Shown here: in pieces, positions 1 through 10,324 of the stretch
Layout: each line of letters begins with the position of its first letter
Numbering within the stretch: the first letter of the stretch is position 1
Assembly: GCA_022592435.1 (NCBI GenBank)
Contig: JABYQS010000447.1
Location: 1 to 22,318 of the forward strand
Direction of reading: 5' to 3'
DNA: 22,318 bases
DNA from: Cerioporus squamosus
Lineage: Eukaryota > Basidiomycota > Agaricomycetes > Polyporales > Polyporaceae
Translations under genes and position numbers: made by a program
Notes under the pieces: model-generated
The model's input: only the letters and a program-made list of their open reading frames with translations
The model's database searches: none
What the model was told of the DNA's origin: nothing

Positions 1-152
1 AAGTCGACAAGTACGTGTCGGATGAGCGGGAGAAGGCTGTATACACTGGCTCTATTGACTCCATTCGCGCGACGAGAGGCGCGCTGAAGGCGAAGGGCGA
101 CAGGGGGCATACCATGGACATTTGGGTAGCGACATTCGCCAAAGCGACGTGA
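1..152 (+). CDS. 3' end of an unidentified gene (partial)
   Basis: From base 3 the plus strand reads 49 codons without interruption to a TGA at 150-152. The peptide contains KYVSDEREKAVYTGSIDS and ends in MDIWVATFAKAT. The mix of charged and hydrophobic residues and the GC-ending codons look like a real protein end rather than chance. The start, upstream exons and most of the protein lie outside the window. I do not recognise the family. The main doubt is the short length: 49 open codons in GC-rich DNA can arise by chance. Confidence 0.4.
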   Translation, partial: VDKYVSDEREKAVYTGSIDSIRATRGALKAKGDRGHTMDIWVATFAKAT

Positions 153-3100
153 ACAGTTGCCGTGTATACTGACCGTTGAGAGCGGCATACGCAGTTTGCA
201 TCGTGATAGTATGAATGGAATGCATACGAGCAGATTCTAGCATTCAGAGCAGCTTGGGAAGAAGCCGGGAGAGACAGTAGTGTCGGTGAAGTTCAAGTTG
301 GACTCTAGAGAGGTTTGGCGCGCAGACGCTCATTGCGGCAGACCCTGCCGCCGACGCCTCCTTCTTGGTGCACCTCCACCACTTCCACATACCTCTGCAA
401 CGAACAGCCACTATCTCGCTAGATGGCTCTCACAGCTCGGATAGCCATACCTGCAGATCTCCCTGCCTATGAGGCGTAAGCGTTACATAAAGGACCGACC
501 ACACCTCAGCTCGCAGAAGTGACAGAACGCACCGGACGTAACGTAACCCGGTGCACGAAGCTGCCGTCTTTGACTGGCAGCACTTCTTCCGTGCACAGCC
601 GGATGTCCGCATCGGAGGTGAGCCTGAGAGCACCTCCTTGTTTTCCACGCTGAAAGAGAGATAATCACAGGAGGAAAGCGCGCAGCACGCAGGACTGCCG
701 CGTTCCGGGGCTCCGGGGGGAAGAATATTCATCTGAGGACAACACGAGGCGATGGAGATCGCGGCTGAGATGAATTGTGGTTTGAACTGCAGCTTCGCAT
801 ACAAAGGGTTTCGCGCGAAGGGCAGGCATGCCCTCGCACTGGGACACAGCGGTGTGGCGTGTGGGTGGGAACGTCCTGGTGCGTCTTCTTCTCTCGTTCT
901 TCCTTTGTTCGGCGCGTGGCGAGCGCATGATTCCAGCGGGGTCTTTTAGTCTACTGCGGGCCTTGCACGGTAGATGGCTCAGATTGGGAAACGGTTCATC
1001 GGCGGCGGGAGAATTTGCGGTATGGTCCATGTGTCGGCGGTGTGTCAGGTGCGCTTGGGAGCGAGAAGTGGGCGGGTCTGTCCGCTAGTTCTGTGCCTAC
1101 CCGAAATCGTCATCCGGGTATCCTAGCCTCACTCCTCGGTGTTGCTGATAGTCTCTCCTGCCATACCAGGCAAAGTACGGCGATGGTGAGCTTTTCGCTC
1201 GAGACGTATCATTGAAAGCGCGCAACGGCGTCCGAGCCACGCACAGATCGTCGATGGATTGGCTGCTGTCCGTGCCATGAAAGGGTCGACTTCTTCTGAC
1301 TCGCAACAGGCGAAATCATGCATATTCCCGGCGGGGCAGCATCTGAGCAGCATTGATCTATCACGAGGCAACCCCTCGGCCTCACGCGTCATCACTGCAC
1401 AGTCCCGCGTACGACTTCGCTCGCGGTCCGAGGTCGGACGCAAATGTCGTTGTTTCCAGAAATCAAACCCTTCCAGCGAGCATCTCCATCCGTATCTCGC
1501 ACACGGTCAAGAACGTTCCCAAGTATTGTCTCCCGCTGCTTGCCAATCTGATGACGACCTGATATCCCCACCGCCGTTGTTGTGTCGTTTCCGCAGACAG
1601 GGTGTCTTCCCTTGTTTCCTACCCGCTTGCAACTGGTCCACTGTGGGCTCATCGGTGGCTGAGACAAAGACAGTGAACAATTGGGCCGCGGTTGTTCTCA
1701 CGACAAACGCACCACCCCGAAGCCACCAACGTGCTTGCCTTGAGGACAACCGAGGATGGGGCAAGAGTAGCCTAGTTGGGGAATAGTGGATGCGTATGCA
1801 GTTAACCTTAGATCGCGGCCAAAGTGAGTGTTGGGGTTCGACACCCCCGTCATATTACAGAAAGGTGGCATGTCCATGAAGGCGTATGCGCAAGGAACAT
1901 GACCGCCATGTCTTTTAAGAGAGCTCAGCCTGTCTGAAATGGCAGCACATGCTCCAAACACTATGCGAGAGATCTAGGAGCGAGGTCTAAGCGGATCATG
2001 GAGGCCCTCCGAGTCTCGCACTACGAGCGGGCCAGTCGGTGAAGAAGGACGCTACCTCCCGATGTCAAGCTCGATATTTTCTCCGGCGATCCCGGTCTGC
2101 AACCATGAAGACGGCGTGAAGGCGGCCGCCGCCCAGCTGCGGCAGACCGCGCCCGTCGGTCGATAGGTGAGAGTTCGACTTCAACTTCGTCAACACCACT
2201 CATACGACTTGGCCGACTTGTAGTTAGTCTCGGGCACATTCGAGGATGCCGAACATTAGATCCTATCACGCGCATCACCATCGTCGCGGCGCGCGGTGGG
2301 TGCATCTGCTGCGCGCGACAACGTATGGAGAGGATGGAATGAACTCCCCTGCATCTCTGTCGGAATCAGGCATCGAGCACCATCTCCAAAGTGCATTCCA
2401 TGTCGACTTTGGCTCACGGTCCTACTGACTTACTGTTCACACTCGCATTCTCACCGCTTAGCCCCCCACCAATTGCCGAAGGGGGAGGAGCGGTCGCTCG
2501 CGGAGTTGGCGCCAGTAATAATGATGATGATGGACTAAGGTTATGGGCGTCCGCGCGCGAGAGCCCCAGAGACTCAAGATGCCCCAGACGAATTCGCCAA
2601 CCAGCCACTGCACTGGCCGCTGGCGGTCAGTAGCCACGACTCGCTGGACCAGTCACGATCAGATCCTAAGCGCAGAGGTGGGGCAGGGACTCAGACTCAC
2701 TGCATGGCATCTGTTACAAAGTGATCAGCGGCAGCGAGGGTTACGACACACTGACACATCCACCACATCTGCCGTATGCCGTAGGATCAGCCGCTTGGAT
2801 AGTCTACCGACGGTCGAACCATAGAGTAGGGTGCCGCTCATGTTCAAGGCGGTGACCTTGTTACGAATCGAGGAACGCGAGACCGTGGGCAAGGATGACC
2901 CTGCCCTGGGGATATCACTCGAAGGCGCGGTATCGGTCGAGAGTGAGTGCGCAGGTACGAGTCAGGTAGGGGATGGGTTAGCGACGGGGAGGGGGTTGGA
3001 GGAGATCGTGCACCATGCGTCGAGCTTGAATAGCGTAATTACCGCTTCACTGGAGAGGCAGGGTTTCGCAAAGTCCGGACCTGCCAAATGTACTAGAAAG

Positions 3101-4249
3101 CGATCTCATTGCAACGTGCGAGGGACACATGGTCAAATTTCGAGGGGCATAGTCGGATGGAATTGCAGGGCCTTTGAGCCTCGATATATCGTAGTCTCGA
3201 ACGGCTATCTGCGAGATCGAAAAGATGTTATCCGCGCGCACGCTCAACGATGGCCAATGGGCCATTCCCCAGCGAGTATCGGAACAAGGTCGCGTCCCAA
3301 TCGAGATTCGTCGATGCTATTGTAAGAATGCTTCCGCGATAGTACATATCTAAACGACAGACCGGAAGTTGAGGTCCAGGGTCTCTCATGAGCGACGCTG
3401 ACCAAACCACTGCGGGCTCGGAGAGACTAGGCCACTAGAACGCATTCCGAACGTTAGCGAAACGTCTTGGGCATAGCAACGGACAATAAGGCAGCTAGAA
3501 GATGGAACACGCACCCGTGCTGTTCAAAGAGCCCACACGCACCTACGTCGGCGTTGCGAGACGTGCGCCGACCAGAGCGAAATGGAGCCAGGCGGGGGGT
3601 CGGAATCGAATGACTGCGGGTGAGGTCGTGAGAAGAGGTACGCCACGGATCTGAAGCTCGGGGGTCGAGCAAATGAGCACCAGCACAGGCGGCGCGGTGA
3701 TAGACTCGGGCGCTGCGGTGCGAAACACTGCACAGTGCACACAGGTTGGACATACCGAGTTGGCACTGCCTACCCAGCTACCGAGCATACAGAACACCGA
3801 GCATACAGAACAGTTGCGAAGGCCCGGATGTCATCGAAGCGGAGGTCGAATGCGAATATGGGCAGGTCCGCGGGCGGGTAGAGACCGCCATCGGTGTTCA
3901 TGAGGAACGGAGAACCGTCTTCACCGCCCCGGGGATGATGAGCAGCGGCATTCTGTGACAGACACCGGTGAGCAAGAAGACATTCTGGGTTCTAGGAACC
4001 GTCAGAGGCGGTGAGCAGAATATGGAGCCCGAGCAGAGAGTGTGCTCGCTGCAGGTTCGAGGCTAGCGGTGAGTAAGTATCAGTAAGGCCAGTTGTGAGG
4101 CGGGCCCGGCGGAGGGCGGTTGTACGGATTAGGCGCACCCCGGGTTCTGCCCGCAGAATTGCCCGATTGGGGAACTGTGATGGTGTGTGCCTCTGTGGGT
4201 CCGCAAACAGAGCCGTGGGAGACCGGCCAAACAGCGCGATCACGCGTAC
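153..4249. other. Long intergenic stretch without a supportable gene
   Basis: About 4.1 kb with only short ORFs on both strands and no recognisable domain. The longest is an open frame of about 160 codons on the plus strand ending at 3325; it has no motif I recognise and no splice-joined continuation. Patches near 2040-2330 have coding-like codons but stop in every frame. A 16-bp perfect tandem duplication lies at 3780-3811 and a short ATG-repeat tract at about 2518-2532. Such a large gap is unusual beside the compact genes to the right, and together with the transposon next to it suggests a decayed, repeat-prone region. Confidence 0.6.
3780..3811 (+). repeat. 16-bp perfect tandem duplication
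   Basis: ACCGAGCATACAGAAC occurs twice head to tail, at 3780-3795 and 3796-3811, with no mismatch. It lies in non-coding DNA. It could be a replication-slippage duplication or the scar of an excised insertion; nothing else points to a function. Confidence 0.85.
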
Positions 4250-4257
4250 GCGCGGTG

Positions 4258-4293
4258 AGGACCCCCGACAATAGCGCCAACAGGCCTCATACA
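4258..4293 (+). repeat. Left terminal inverted repeat of the hAT-like element
   Basis: The outer 15 bases (4258-4272) match the right end perfectly as an inverted repeat. About 36 bases match with three or four substitutions and a 1-base indel. In hAT elements the terminal repeat and nearby subterminal boxes are where transposase binds and cuts. Confidence 0.85.
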
Positions 4294-4296
4294 CAA

Positions 4297-4393
4297 TCCG
4301 GACAAAATCGCCGGCAGACGGGGGCCTATGCCTAATAAAATCCGGACAAAATGGCTTAAAATCGGAGGAAGGTCCGATACGAGAATCCGGACA
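4297..4393 (+). repeat. Left subterminal TCCGGACA cluster (three boxes)
   Basis: TCCGGACA occurs at 4297-4304, 4341-4348 and 4386-4393, spaced 44 and 45 bp apart. Each box sits in a looser unit beginning GCCT-ATA or TCCGATA, and two of the three are followed by GCCGG. The unit therefore behaves as a degenerate tandem repeat of about 45 bp. The position, 40-135 bp inside the left end, is where hAT transposons carry subterminal transposase-binding motifs. The binding role is inference. Confidence 0.75.
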
Positions 4394-4751
4394 TATGTGC
4401 CGGCAGGTCTCGGAGGCCCGATACAAGCTGCGTGTCAAGGGCTCCGGGGACTTACTCTAACTTACCCTGATGAGCAAGTCTTGCTTATCCTCCCCTTTGA
4501 TCGGAGTAAGTAGCAGCTTCTAAGTCGACATTATACTGCCGGCCCGTCAGCAAGCACCGCGACCCGTGAGAACGCTTCTTGTACGACCGGTTCTGCACCC
4601 CAAAATTAGCCACATGCGCACTGGGACGTGTCCAGGACTGCCCTAGCTTTCCGGGTCTGCACCACGGCCCGTAGGGAGCCCAGAGAGACGTTCTGAGTGG
4701 TTTGGAGCCGAAAAACGGGATTTTAAGGCCCATATGAGGCCTGATAGAAAG

Positions 4752-4835
4752 TCCGGACAAATCGCCGGTCGAACGCCGAATGCCTGATAAAATCCGGACA
4801 TTTGGGCCTCCAGAAGAGGCCCGATACTCCGGACA
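4752..4835 (+). repeat. Right subterminal TCCGGACA cluster (three boxes)
   Basis: TCCGGACA occurs at 4752-4759, 4793-4800 and 4828-4835, spaced 41 and 35 bp apart. All lie in the same orientation as the left cluster, although the TCCGGA core is itself palindromic. The surrounding sequence again shows GCCTGATA or GCCCGATA upstream of each box. The cluster lies about 60-140 bp inside the right end, mirroring the left one. Confidence 0.75.
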
Positions 4836-4858
4836 AAATGGGCAGATTTCAGCCAGTT

Positions 4859-4893
4859 TGTATGAGGCATTTAGCGCCATTGTCGGGGGTCCT
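4859..4893 (-). repeat. Right terminal inverted repeat of the hAT-like element
   Basis: Reverse complement of the left end. The outer 15 bases at 4879-4893 are identical, and the inner part is diverged by a few bases. It is followed directly by the second copy of the 8-bp duplication at 4894-4901. Confidence 0.85.
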
Positions 4894-4901
4894 GCGCGGT
4901 G

Positions 4902-6096
4902 CCGCATGTCGCTCATTCGCCTCCTCCTCCTCGGCCGTTATTGTATTTTCACCCGAGAGGCACAAGCGTCCCGCAGAGTATGGCAAGGCGGGGCCGTCGA
5001 CCCCCCGCGCTCTTCCTGGTTAGTCTGGAACCCGCTCAGAACAAAAGCCGCGTAGCGAATGACAACCAGATTCCAGGACCGCGAAAGGCCCGCCTGTGGT
5101 CGGTCGGTAGACACGTTCTGAGTGGGCGTTGGCATTCAATGTCGAAAGCCTGTGACGAAGCGGCACCGAGCCCGACCATGTCGACAGTTTTCTGAGGGTG
5201 GACAATCCTCCCGCTGCTCTCGCCGACACAACGGCCATTTTACGCCCTCGCCGTCGACGTGCAACGTAACACGCACTTCCTGACATTCTCCCCTCTCGGG
5301 GGACTTGATAACCATCTGTCATAATCACGCTACGAAGAATCATCACAAGCGCCATGAGAGAAACGCGTGAGAGCGCCGATGACCCTTGATCTGGATCTCT
5401 CCCGCGTTGCTAACTTGCTCTCACGGTTCCTCGCAGCGCGACCTTGTTCTTCGGTGATTCCTCTGCCGTCCACCTCAGACTAGGGTGCGTTCTCGACCTC
5501 GCTTGCAGCATGACCCCAAGGATACCTCTTCTGTCGTTCTGATTTACGCGCTTCCGTGAATCCCTCTTCTCTCAGGTTCTCGCGGTCAAATCGGATGCAA
5601 CTATCAGCGGCGGCGGAAAGCAAGCACAGATAGGTTGAACTGCGACTGGAGCACACTGCCACGCGTGTCTCGAATTCGCAAACAATTTCGTTGATTAGCT
5701 TGCCTGATCAAGAACAGGACATGTCGCCGGAAAAGCCAAGGTTCGTGAATGTGCTGCTGGCCAGATCAGGACTCATCGATTGGGCTTCCGACATATCTAC
5801 CAACAGCCTGTCTTGTTGCCTCAGGGCTCCAAGCGCTATTGTATTTTCCTAGCCTGCCCTTTCTGTCGCAGTCACCGCTAGCGCTCCAGCTGGCCGATCT
5901 CATCTTCCTTCCTAGTTGTCGGCCCGATGACATGCACTGCCGGTCCTGGAAAGATCTGAAGAGATATTCAAAGCATGCACACCTCAAGGCTTTCGGCGCC
6001 TGCTGGGCGGTCGTGGACCTACAGAGAAGATGATTTAAACGCGTCCTAGTTTTCCAGTCCCCCTCATCCCGCCACAGTTCGCCCCCGCCGTCCAGC
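4902..6096. other. Intergenic stretch upstream of the zinc-finger gene
   Basis: I see no gene here. The 13-mer ACGTTCTGAGTGG at 5113-5125 repeats a copy inside the transposon (4688-4700), and a near-inverted copy, CCGCTCAGAAC, lies at 5032-5042. The last 60 bases before the ATG at 6097 are C/T-rich on the plus strand, typical of fungal 5' leaders. Confidence 0.55.
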
Positions 6097-8364
6097 ATGG
6101 ATGCCCTCGCTTCCCCCACCGATCACCTCTTCGATCAGCTGTCGCGTCTCAGCGACGGAGACCACTCCGTCTTCATCCGCACCGATGCTCAAGCCTTCCT
6201 CGAGTACCATCGTGGTGGGAAGAGCAGCGTCTTTACGTCACATGTCGCCGCCCTGATGCCCAACGTGGTCATCAAGCTGCACACGCCTCTAGTCCCCTCT
6301 ATAATCTCCTCCGTGTACGTCCGCGTCGCCACCTGCCCCGTCTACAGTCACTGATCGTTTCTGCGGTATCCACAGTCAGCCACGACAGGGCCATCCAGTA
6401 CAGCGCGACCCTCATACCCGTCTGTACGTCGCAGATGGACTCACCGACATCATCAGTCTCGTCAAGAACCATAAGGCCGCTACGCTTGTACGCCCACACT
6501 TCTTCCTGCTTTATCGCCTTGGTACTGACTACTGATGACCCCAGCGCGAGGATGCTACGCTCGTCTCGTGGTCCAACAGCGGCCTGCACGAGGCACTCAC
6601 CTCTTTGGTCACGGTATACAAGGAGCTGCATACCCTCATCGCCAAGTTCGATCCGGCGCGTGCCGTTGACCCCGTTCCCTTCTTCGGCGACAATTTACTG
6701 GACACCTCCATGGGCATGGACTGCTTCGATCAGTTCATCCACAACTACGAGCCGTCGACAACTGTGGGTGATAAGCCCCAGGACTTCTCGACCTTCCTTC
6801 CGGGAGCACGCAACACGTTACCTCCCCTGGGAACGCTGGAGAGCGTAAACTCTATCGACAGCTTGTTCTCATCGGCGTTCCGCACATCCTACGCCACATC
6901 CCGTTCTACTTCTGGCATGCAGTCTCCGATGCTTGGCGATTCGGTGAGTGTTATCCCCGCTCGGTCACAGCATACACGTATTGACGTGTTGCTTCGCAGC
7001 CTTCTGCCTACATGTCATCCAGCATCTCCCGCCTCCGGATCGACAACACGCCCTTTGGCCCGGCCTCGGTGTTGTCCCCGGCTGCCATATCCTTCACCTT
7101 CTCCAGCCCGTCAGCATCCTCCAGCGGCGCATCCGATGGCATGCTGTCCACTCCGATGACGATTGCCCCATCCGTGCTTTCCTCCCCCAACTCCTGGGAC
7201 TCTACTCCCTTCACGGATAGCCCCTCTCTCCCTGTGATCCTCGAGACTCCTCTTGAGGAGAACTTCGATGAGGAATCCGCTTCAAACTTCCTCAACGGCC
7301 CTGAGCTTCCTCAGTCTCAGCCCATGGGCAGTCCTGTGCTGCCGCCGTCTCCGCGTGATAGGCATTCTCCGATGTCCGTCGTCGATAGCCCCAAGCGGAA
7401 GCGTTCTTCACCTTCTCCGGCCAAGGAGGCATCCGCGGCGCCCAAGTGTCCGTCTCAGACTCGTTCCACAGCTGCGGAAAAGTCCCGCTCGCACCGTTCT
7501 CCTCCATTCACCAGCCCGAAGGCACCGAGGGCCACTGTTTCCCGCCCACGAAAGCCTCTCCCATCACCCAAAAAGGTTAAGGCTGCCCCAGCTCCTCCTC
7601 CTGCACCCAAGCGCGGTGTCTGCCCTCTCCCGGGACGCGTCGTGAAGTCATCCCGCCGCTCTACCCTCGCGAGCACCTCCTCCTCCACACCCTTCATCGC
7701 GCCCAAACCCGCAGTCACTACCCGCACTTTCCTCCATGTCTCGGACTCGCTCAACTCTGACGACAGCGAGCACGAGCACACTCACAAGGACGTCGAGTCA
7801 GACAGCGACAACGAGAGCGATTACGAGGCGGACCGTTCCGAGGACGACGACGAGGACGACTTCCGCCCCTACAAGCGCACTCGCAGCACGTCACGCCCCG
7901 CCATCTCCACCCTCGACGACTCTTCGCGCACGCGCCGGAAGGCCCGCAGCCAGAAGATCAACGCGGCCATGGGCTTGGGGTCGCGGAAGGGAGGCTCTTC
8001 GAGGCGGCGCAAGGGCAAGAAGGAGAAGGAGCCGCGGACGCTGTGCATCTACTTCGACGTCTGCGGGAAGGACTTTGGGCGGCATAGCGACATGCTGCGC
8101 CACGCGGAGTGCTCGTGCAAGGGCAATCCCAATCCCAAGAAGAAGCGTCACTCCATCTGCCCGATATGCGACTTTGTCGCGTCGCGGCACGATGCGGCCC
8201 TCCGGCACAGAGGCTCGGACAACTGCAGGCAACGGCTCAAGGCGAAGCTCGAACGTCTCGCGCGCGGTGAGACAGAGGAGCCTGAGGATATCATGGATGA
8301 AGATGAAGATCTGGAAGCCGAAGTGGCTGTAGAGGCTGCCGAGGTTGATGCTGGCGAGCAATAG
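6097..8364 (+). CDS. Nuclear protein with two C-terminal C2HC zinc fingers; putative DNA-binding regulator
   Basis: Proposed exons are 6097-6314, 6376-6487, 6545-6943 and 7000-8364, giving 697 residues; the introns (61, 57, 56 bp) have GT-AG ends and keep phase. The first ~245 residues form a compact, mostly non-repetitive region that I do not recognise. Residues ~250-500 are Ser/Pro-rich, with a nuclear-localisation-like KRKR at 375-378. An acidic stretch follows at ~490-531, then a basic patch (SRRRKGKKEKE) just before the fingers. Finger 1 is C592-x5-C598-x12-H611-x2-C614 (C616 is an alternative ligand). Finger 2 is C630-x2-C633-x12-H646-x5-C652. The C-terminus is acidic. This layout suits a fungal transcription factor in the nucleus; the target is unknown. 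In exon 2 the continuous frame reads QPRQGHPVQRDPHTR, while an overlapping frame reads the more protein-like SHDRAIQYSATLIPV, so residues ~74-90 are doubtful. Confidence 0.85.
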
Positions 8365-10324
8365 CTTGCTGTCTGGCTAGGGTCGTGTCACTGAGGCTCC
8401 TGCGCTCGTGTTCGCTCTGGTTCGGCTGCGTGCTCCCGCTGAGCTGGGTTGTCTCTGCTCTGGTTAAGTTTCTTTAGGTCCGTCTTAATATTGTTATTAT
8501 CTTAGTCTGTGGTGCGGGCCTGCTCCCCGCTGGACGCTCCTCTAACTTAACTCGGATGTCTGAAGCATCTCGGTCTCTGTTCCTCTGCACATCCCTCCTA
8601 TCATCGTTTATCACATACGCATACCCCAGCCCCGATCATCTGTTCCTGTACAAAGTCTTGTCGCATCTCCTGTACTTGTATCTGCCTTGATTCATTGGCT
8701 CTGCGGTCCGTGCTTCTCTCATTCTCCCGACCGCGTCGGACGATGGCGCCCACGATGTGGTCGCCCTTGTTCATTCCGGAGCTCCTCCCAACACGAAGCT
8801 CGTCACGGGCGGCCGCAAGTGAGATGTGCGCTACTCATTTTGTCAATGCACGTCAACTGTCGCTCCCAGGGACCCACAATTCTGAGAGTGTCGGATCCGT
8901 CGCTTCCGGTGTCATGATGCGCACCGCCCCCCTTCTTTGCCCCAGGACGGCCTTGTGCACATTCCGAGCGTCTTGTGCGTGTCCTTGAGGTGCGCTTGCA
9001 TATGGCTCATGACATGACCGTGTGCCCGGAAATATCTAGTCTTCTCCCCATAGGCGCAATCGCCGTCGACGCGAGAAGATGTCCGATGATCGACTGGCGG
9101 GGTCTTGGAAAAAGGGCGCATGCCCGAAGACATACAATACACGCTCCCAGGCAGGATGTACTTGGTTCAGACCCTCGGGACATCCGACACGGCTGCCGAC
9201 TCAAGGAAGACGATGGTCCCGATATGTCGCAAGGCTTCGCGACATACGGTAAGTTTGCATCTCGAGATCGCACGATTCTGTCCACTGCGGATAATCAAAG
9301 AAACACGTCTGAGTCTGTAGGTTACGACAGCGTAGTAATACATTAAGGGGAACGAGACGCACCGTGCACAACCCGCTGCCCAATGACGCCAACGCCGTGT
9401 TCCTATGGCTTAGCGTGGAGAACAAAAGACCGTCGGAAGACTCGAGATGCGTTGAGAGAAGAAGCGGAGAATGAACAGCGTCACTGCCGCATTGTATCGT
9501 CCTGCCTATCAAGGTAATCTTCGGCTTCCGGGCGAGCGGCGGCGTGGGGGCACTGATCCAGGTGGTGGTTTAGTGTTCTTTGAACCAACGTGCGGTGGGC
9601 CCGTGTCTATCCCTGTCCTGGTCGAGTCAGCTTCGTCGGAACGCGCGGATGCAGACTGACCACGTACGGCTAGCATGAGCAGGCACCACCACTGTCTCAG
9701 TCTTCTCTGCTGGTGTAGAAATGATGCACGCGGGTGCAGATGCGCCTCAAGGCTGCTGGTCCACTTCATTGTCTAACACGTATCAGAGGACGTTGGGCTT
9801 GATCCTTCCGACGATATTGTATCCATGCGCTACGCCTCGGAGGTCAGGATGCATAGAGCGTCTGAGGCACTCATGCCTCCTAAATGAGGTACCGCGCAGT
9901 GTCCGCGGATCTGCCTTGCATCCAAATGATTGGTTTATCGACGTGTGCTATCTCCGATGTTCTGAAAGTTCAGGTCAGACGCAAGAACCCCGAAACATGG
10001 TAGCACTGTAGCTGAGGTCCGCACCGGTCATATTCCCTCAAGGCACGGCTGAAAGGGCAGATCAGTGATCGTAGAATTGAACTCCTGAATCTCAAGTTGC
10101 TGTTCAATATTCGGAGGAGATTGACGGCGGTTCTGGCGGCGTACGCGAAGGAGCACATGAAGGTCGTCGGTTAAAGCAACCTCCGAGCGCAGAGAGCGCC
10201 TCCCCGCACCCCAAATTCGGGCGAGATTCAGCGTCAATCCAGAGGCAAGCGGGGACAGACGCCAGACTGGCCTCTCTTCCGCCGCCGCCGTTCTCATCGC
10301 CATTCCTCTCGCCGTTCGCACCTC
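8365..10324. other. Intergenic stretch between the zinc-finger and RRM genes
   Basis: The first ~320 bases are T- and CT-rich with an AT-rich patch (TTAATATTGTTATTATC near 8486) and are probably the 3' untranslated region of the zinc-finger gene. From about 8700 to 10250 I see only short overlapping ORFs with no recognisable domain. The ~60 bases before 10325 are pyrimidine-rich (CTCTCTTCCGCCGCCGCC and similar), as expected for the leader of the next gene. Confidence 0.55.

Larger units (their letters stand above)
4250..4901. mobile_element. Non-autonomous hAT-like DNA transposon (MITE) with target-site duplication
   Basis: The element spans 4258-4893 (636 bp). Its first 15 bases, AGGACCCCCGACAAT (4258-4272), are the exact reverse complement of its last 15 (4879-4893). 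The inverted match continues imperfectly to about 36 bp, ending in GCCTCATACA on the left (to 4293) and its complement on the right (from 4859). The 8-mer GCGCGGTG flanks it immediately as a direct repeat at 4250-4257 and 4894-4901. An 8-bp target duplication with short terminal inverted repeats is the signature of hAT elements; P and Merlin elements also give about 8 bp but are rarer in fungi. There is no transposase-sized ORF inside, so it would need a transposase supplied in trans. The centre has a foldback with 8-bp arms at 4450-4457 and 4504-4511. The perfect duplication suggests a fairly recent insertion, while the diverged inner terminal repeats suggest an older family. Assignment to hAT is inference. 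Confidence 0.85.

Noticed and set aside
2840..3325. Open frame of about 160 codons on the plus strand
   Set aside because: No recognisable domain, no splice-joined neighbours, and the C-terminal part looks random. A frame this long can occur by chance in GC-rich DNA.
3992..4916. Two minus-strand ORFs (148 and 143 codons) containing CPDFIR-like repeats
   Set aside because: The repeated residues are only the translation of the TCCGGACA boxes of the transposon, not a repeat protein or transposase.
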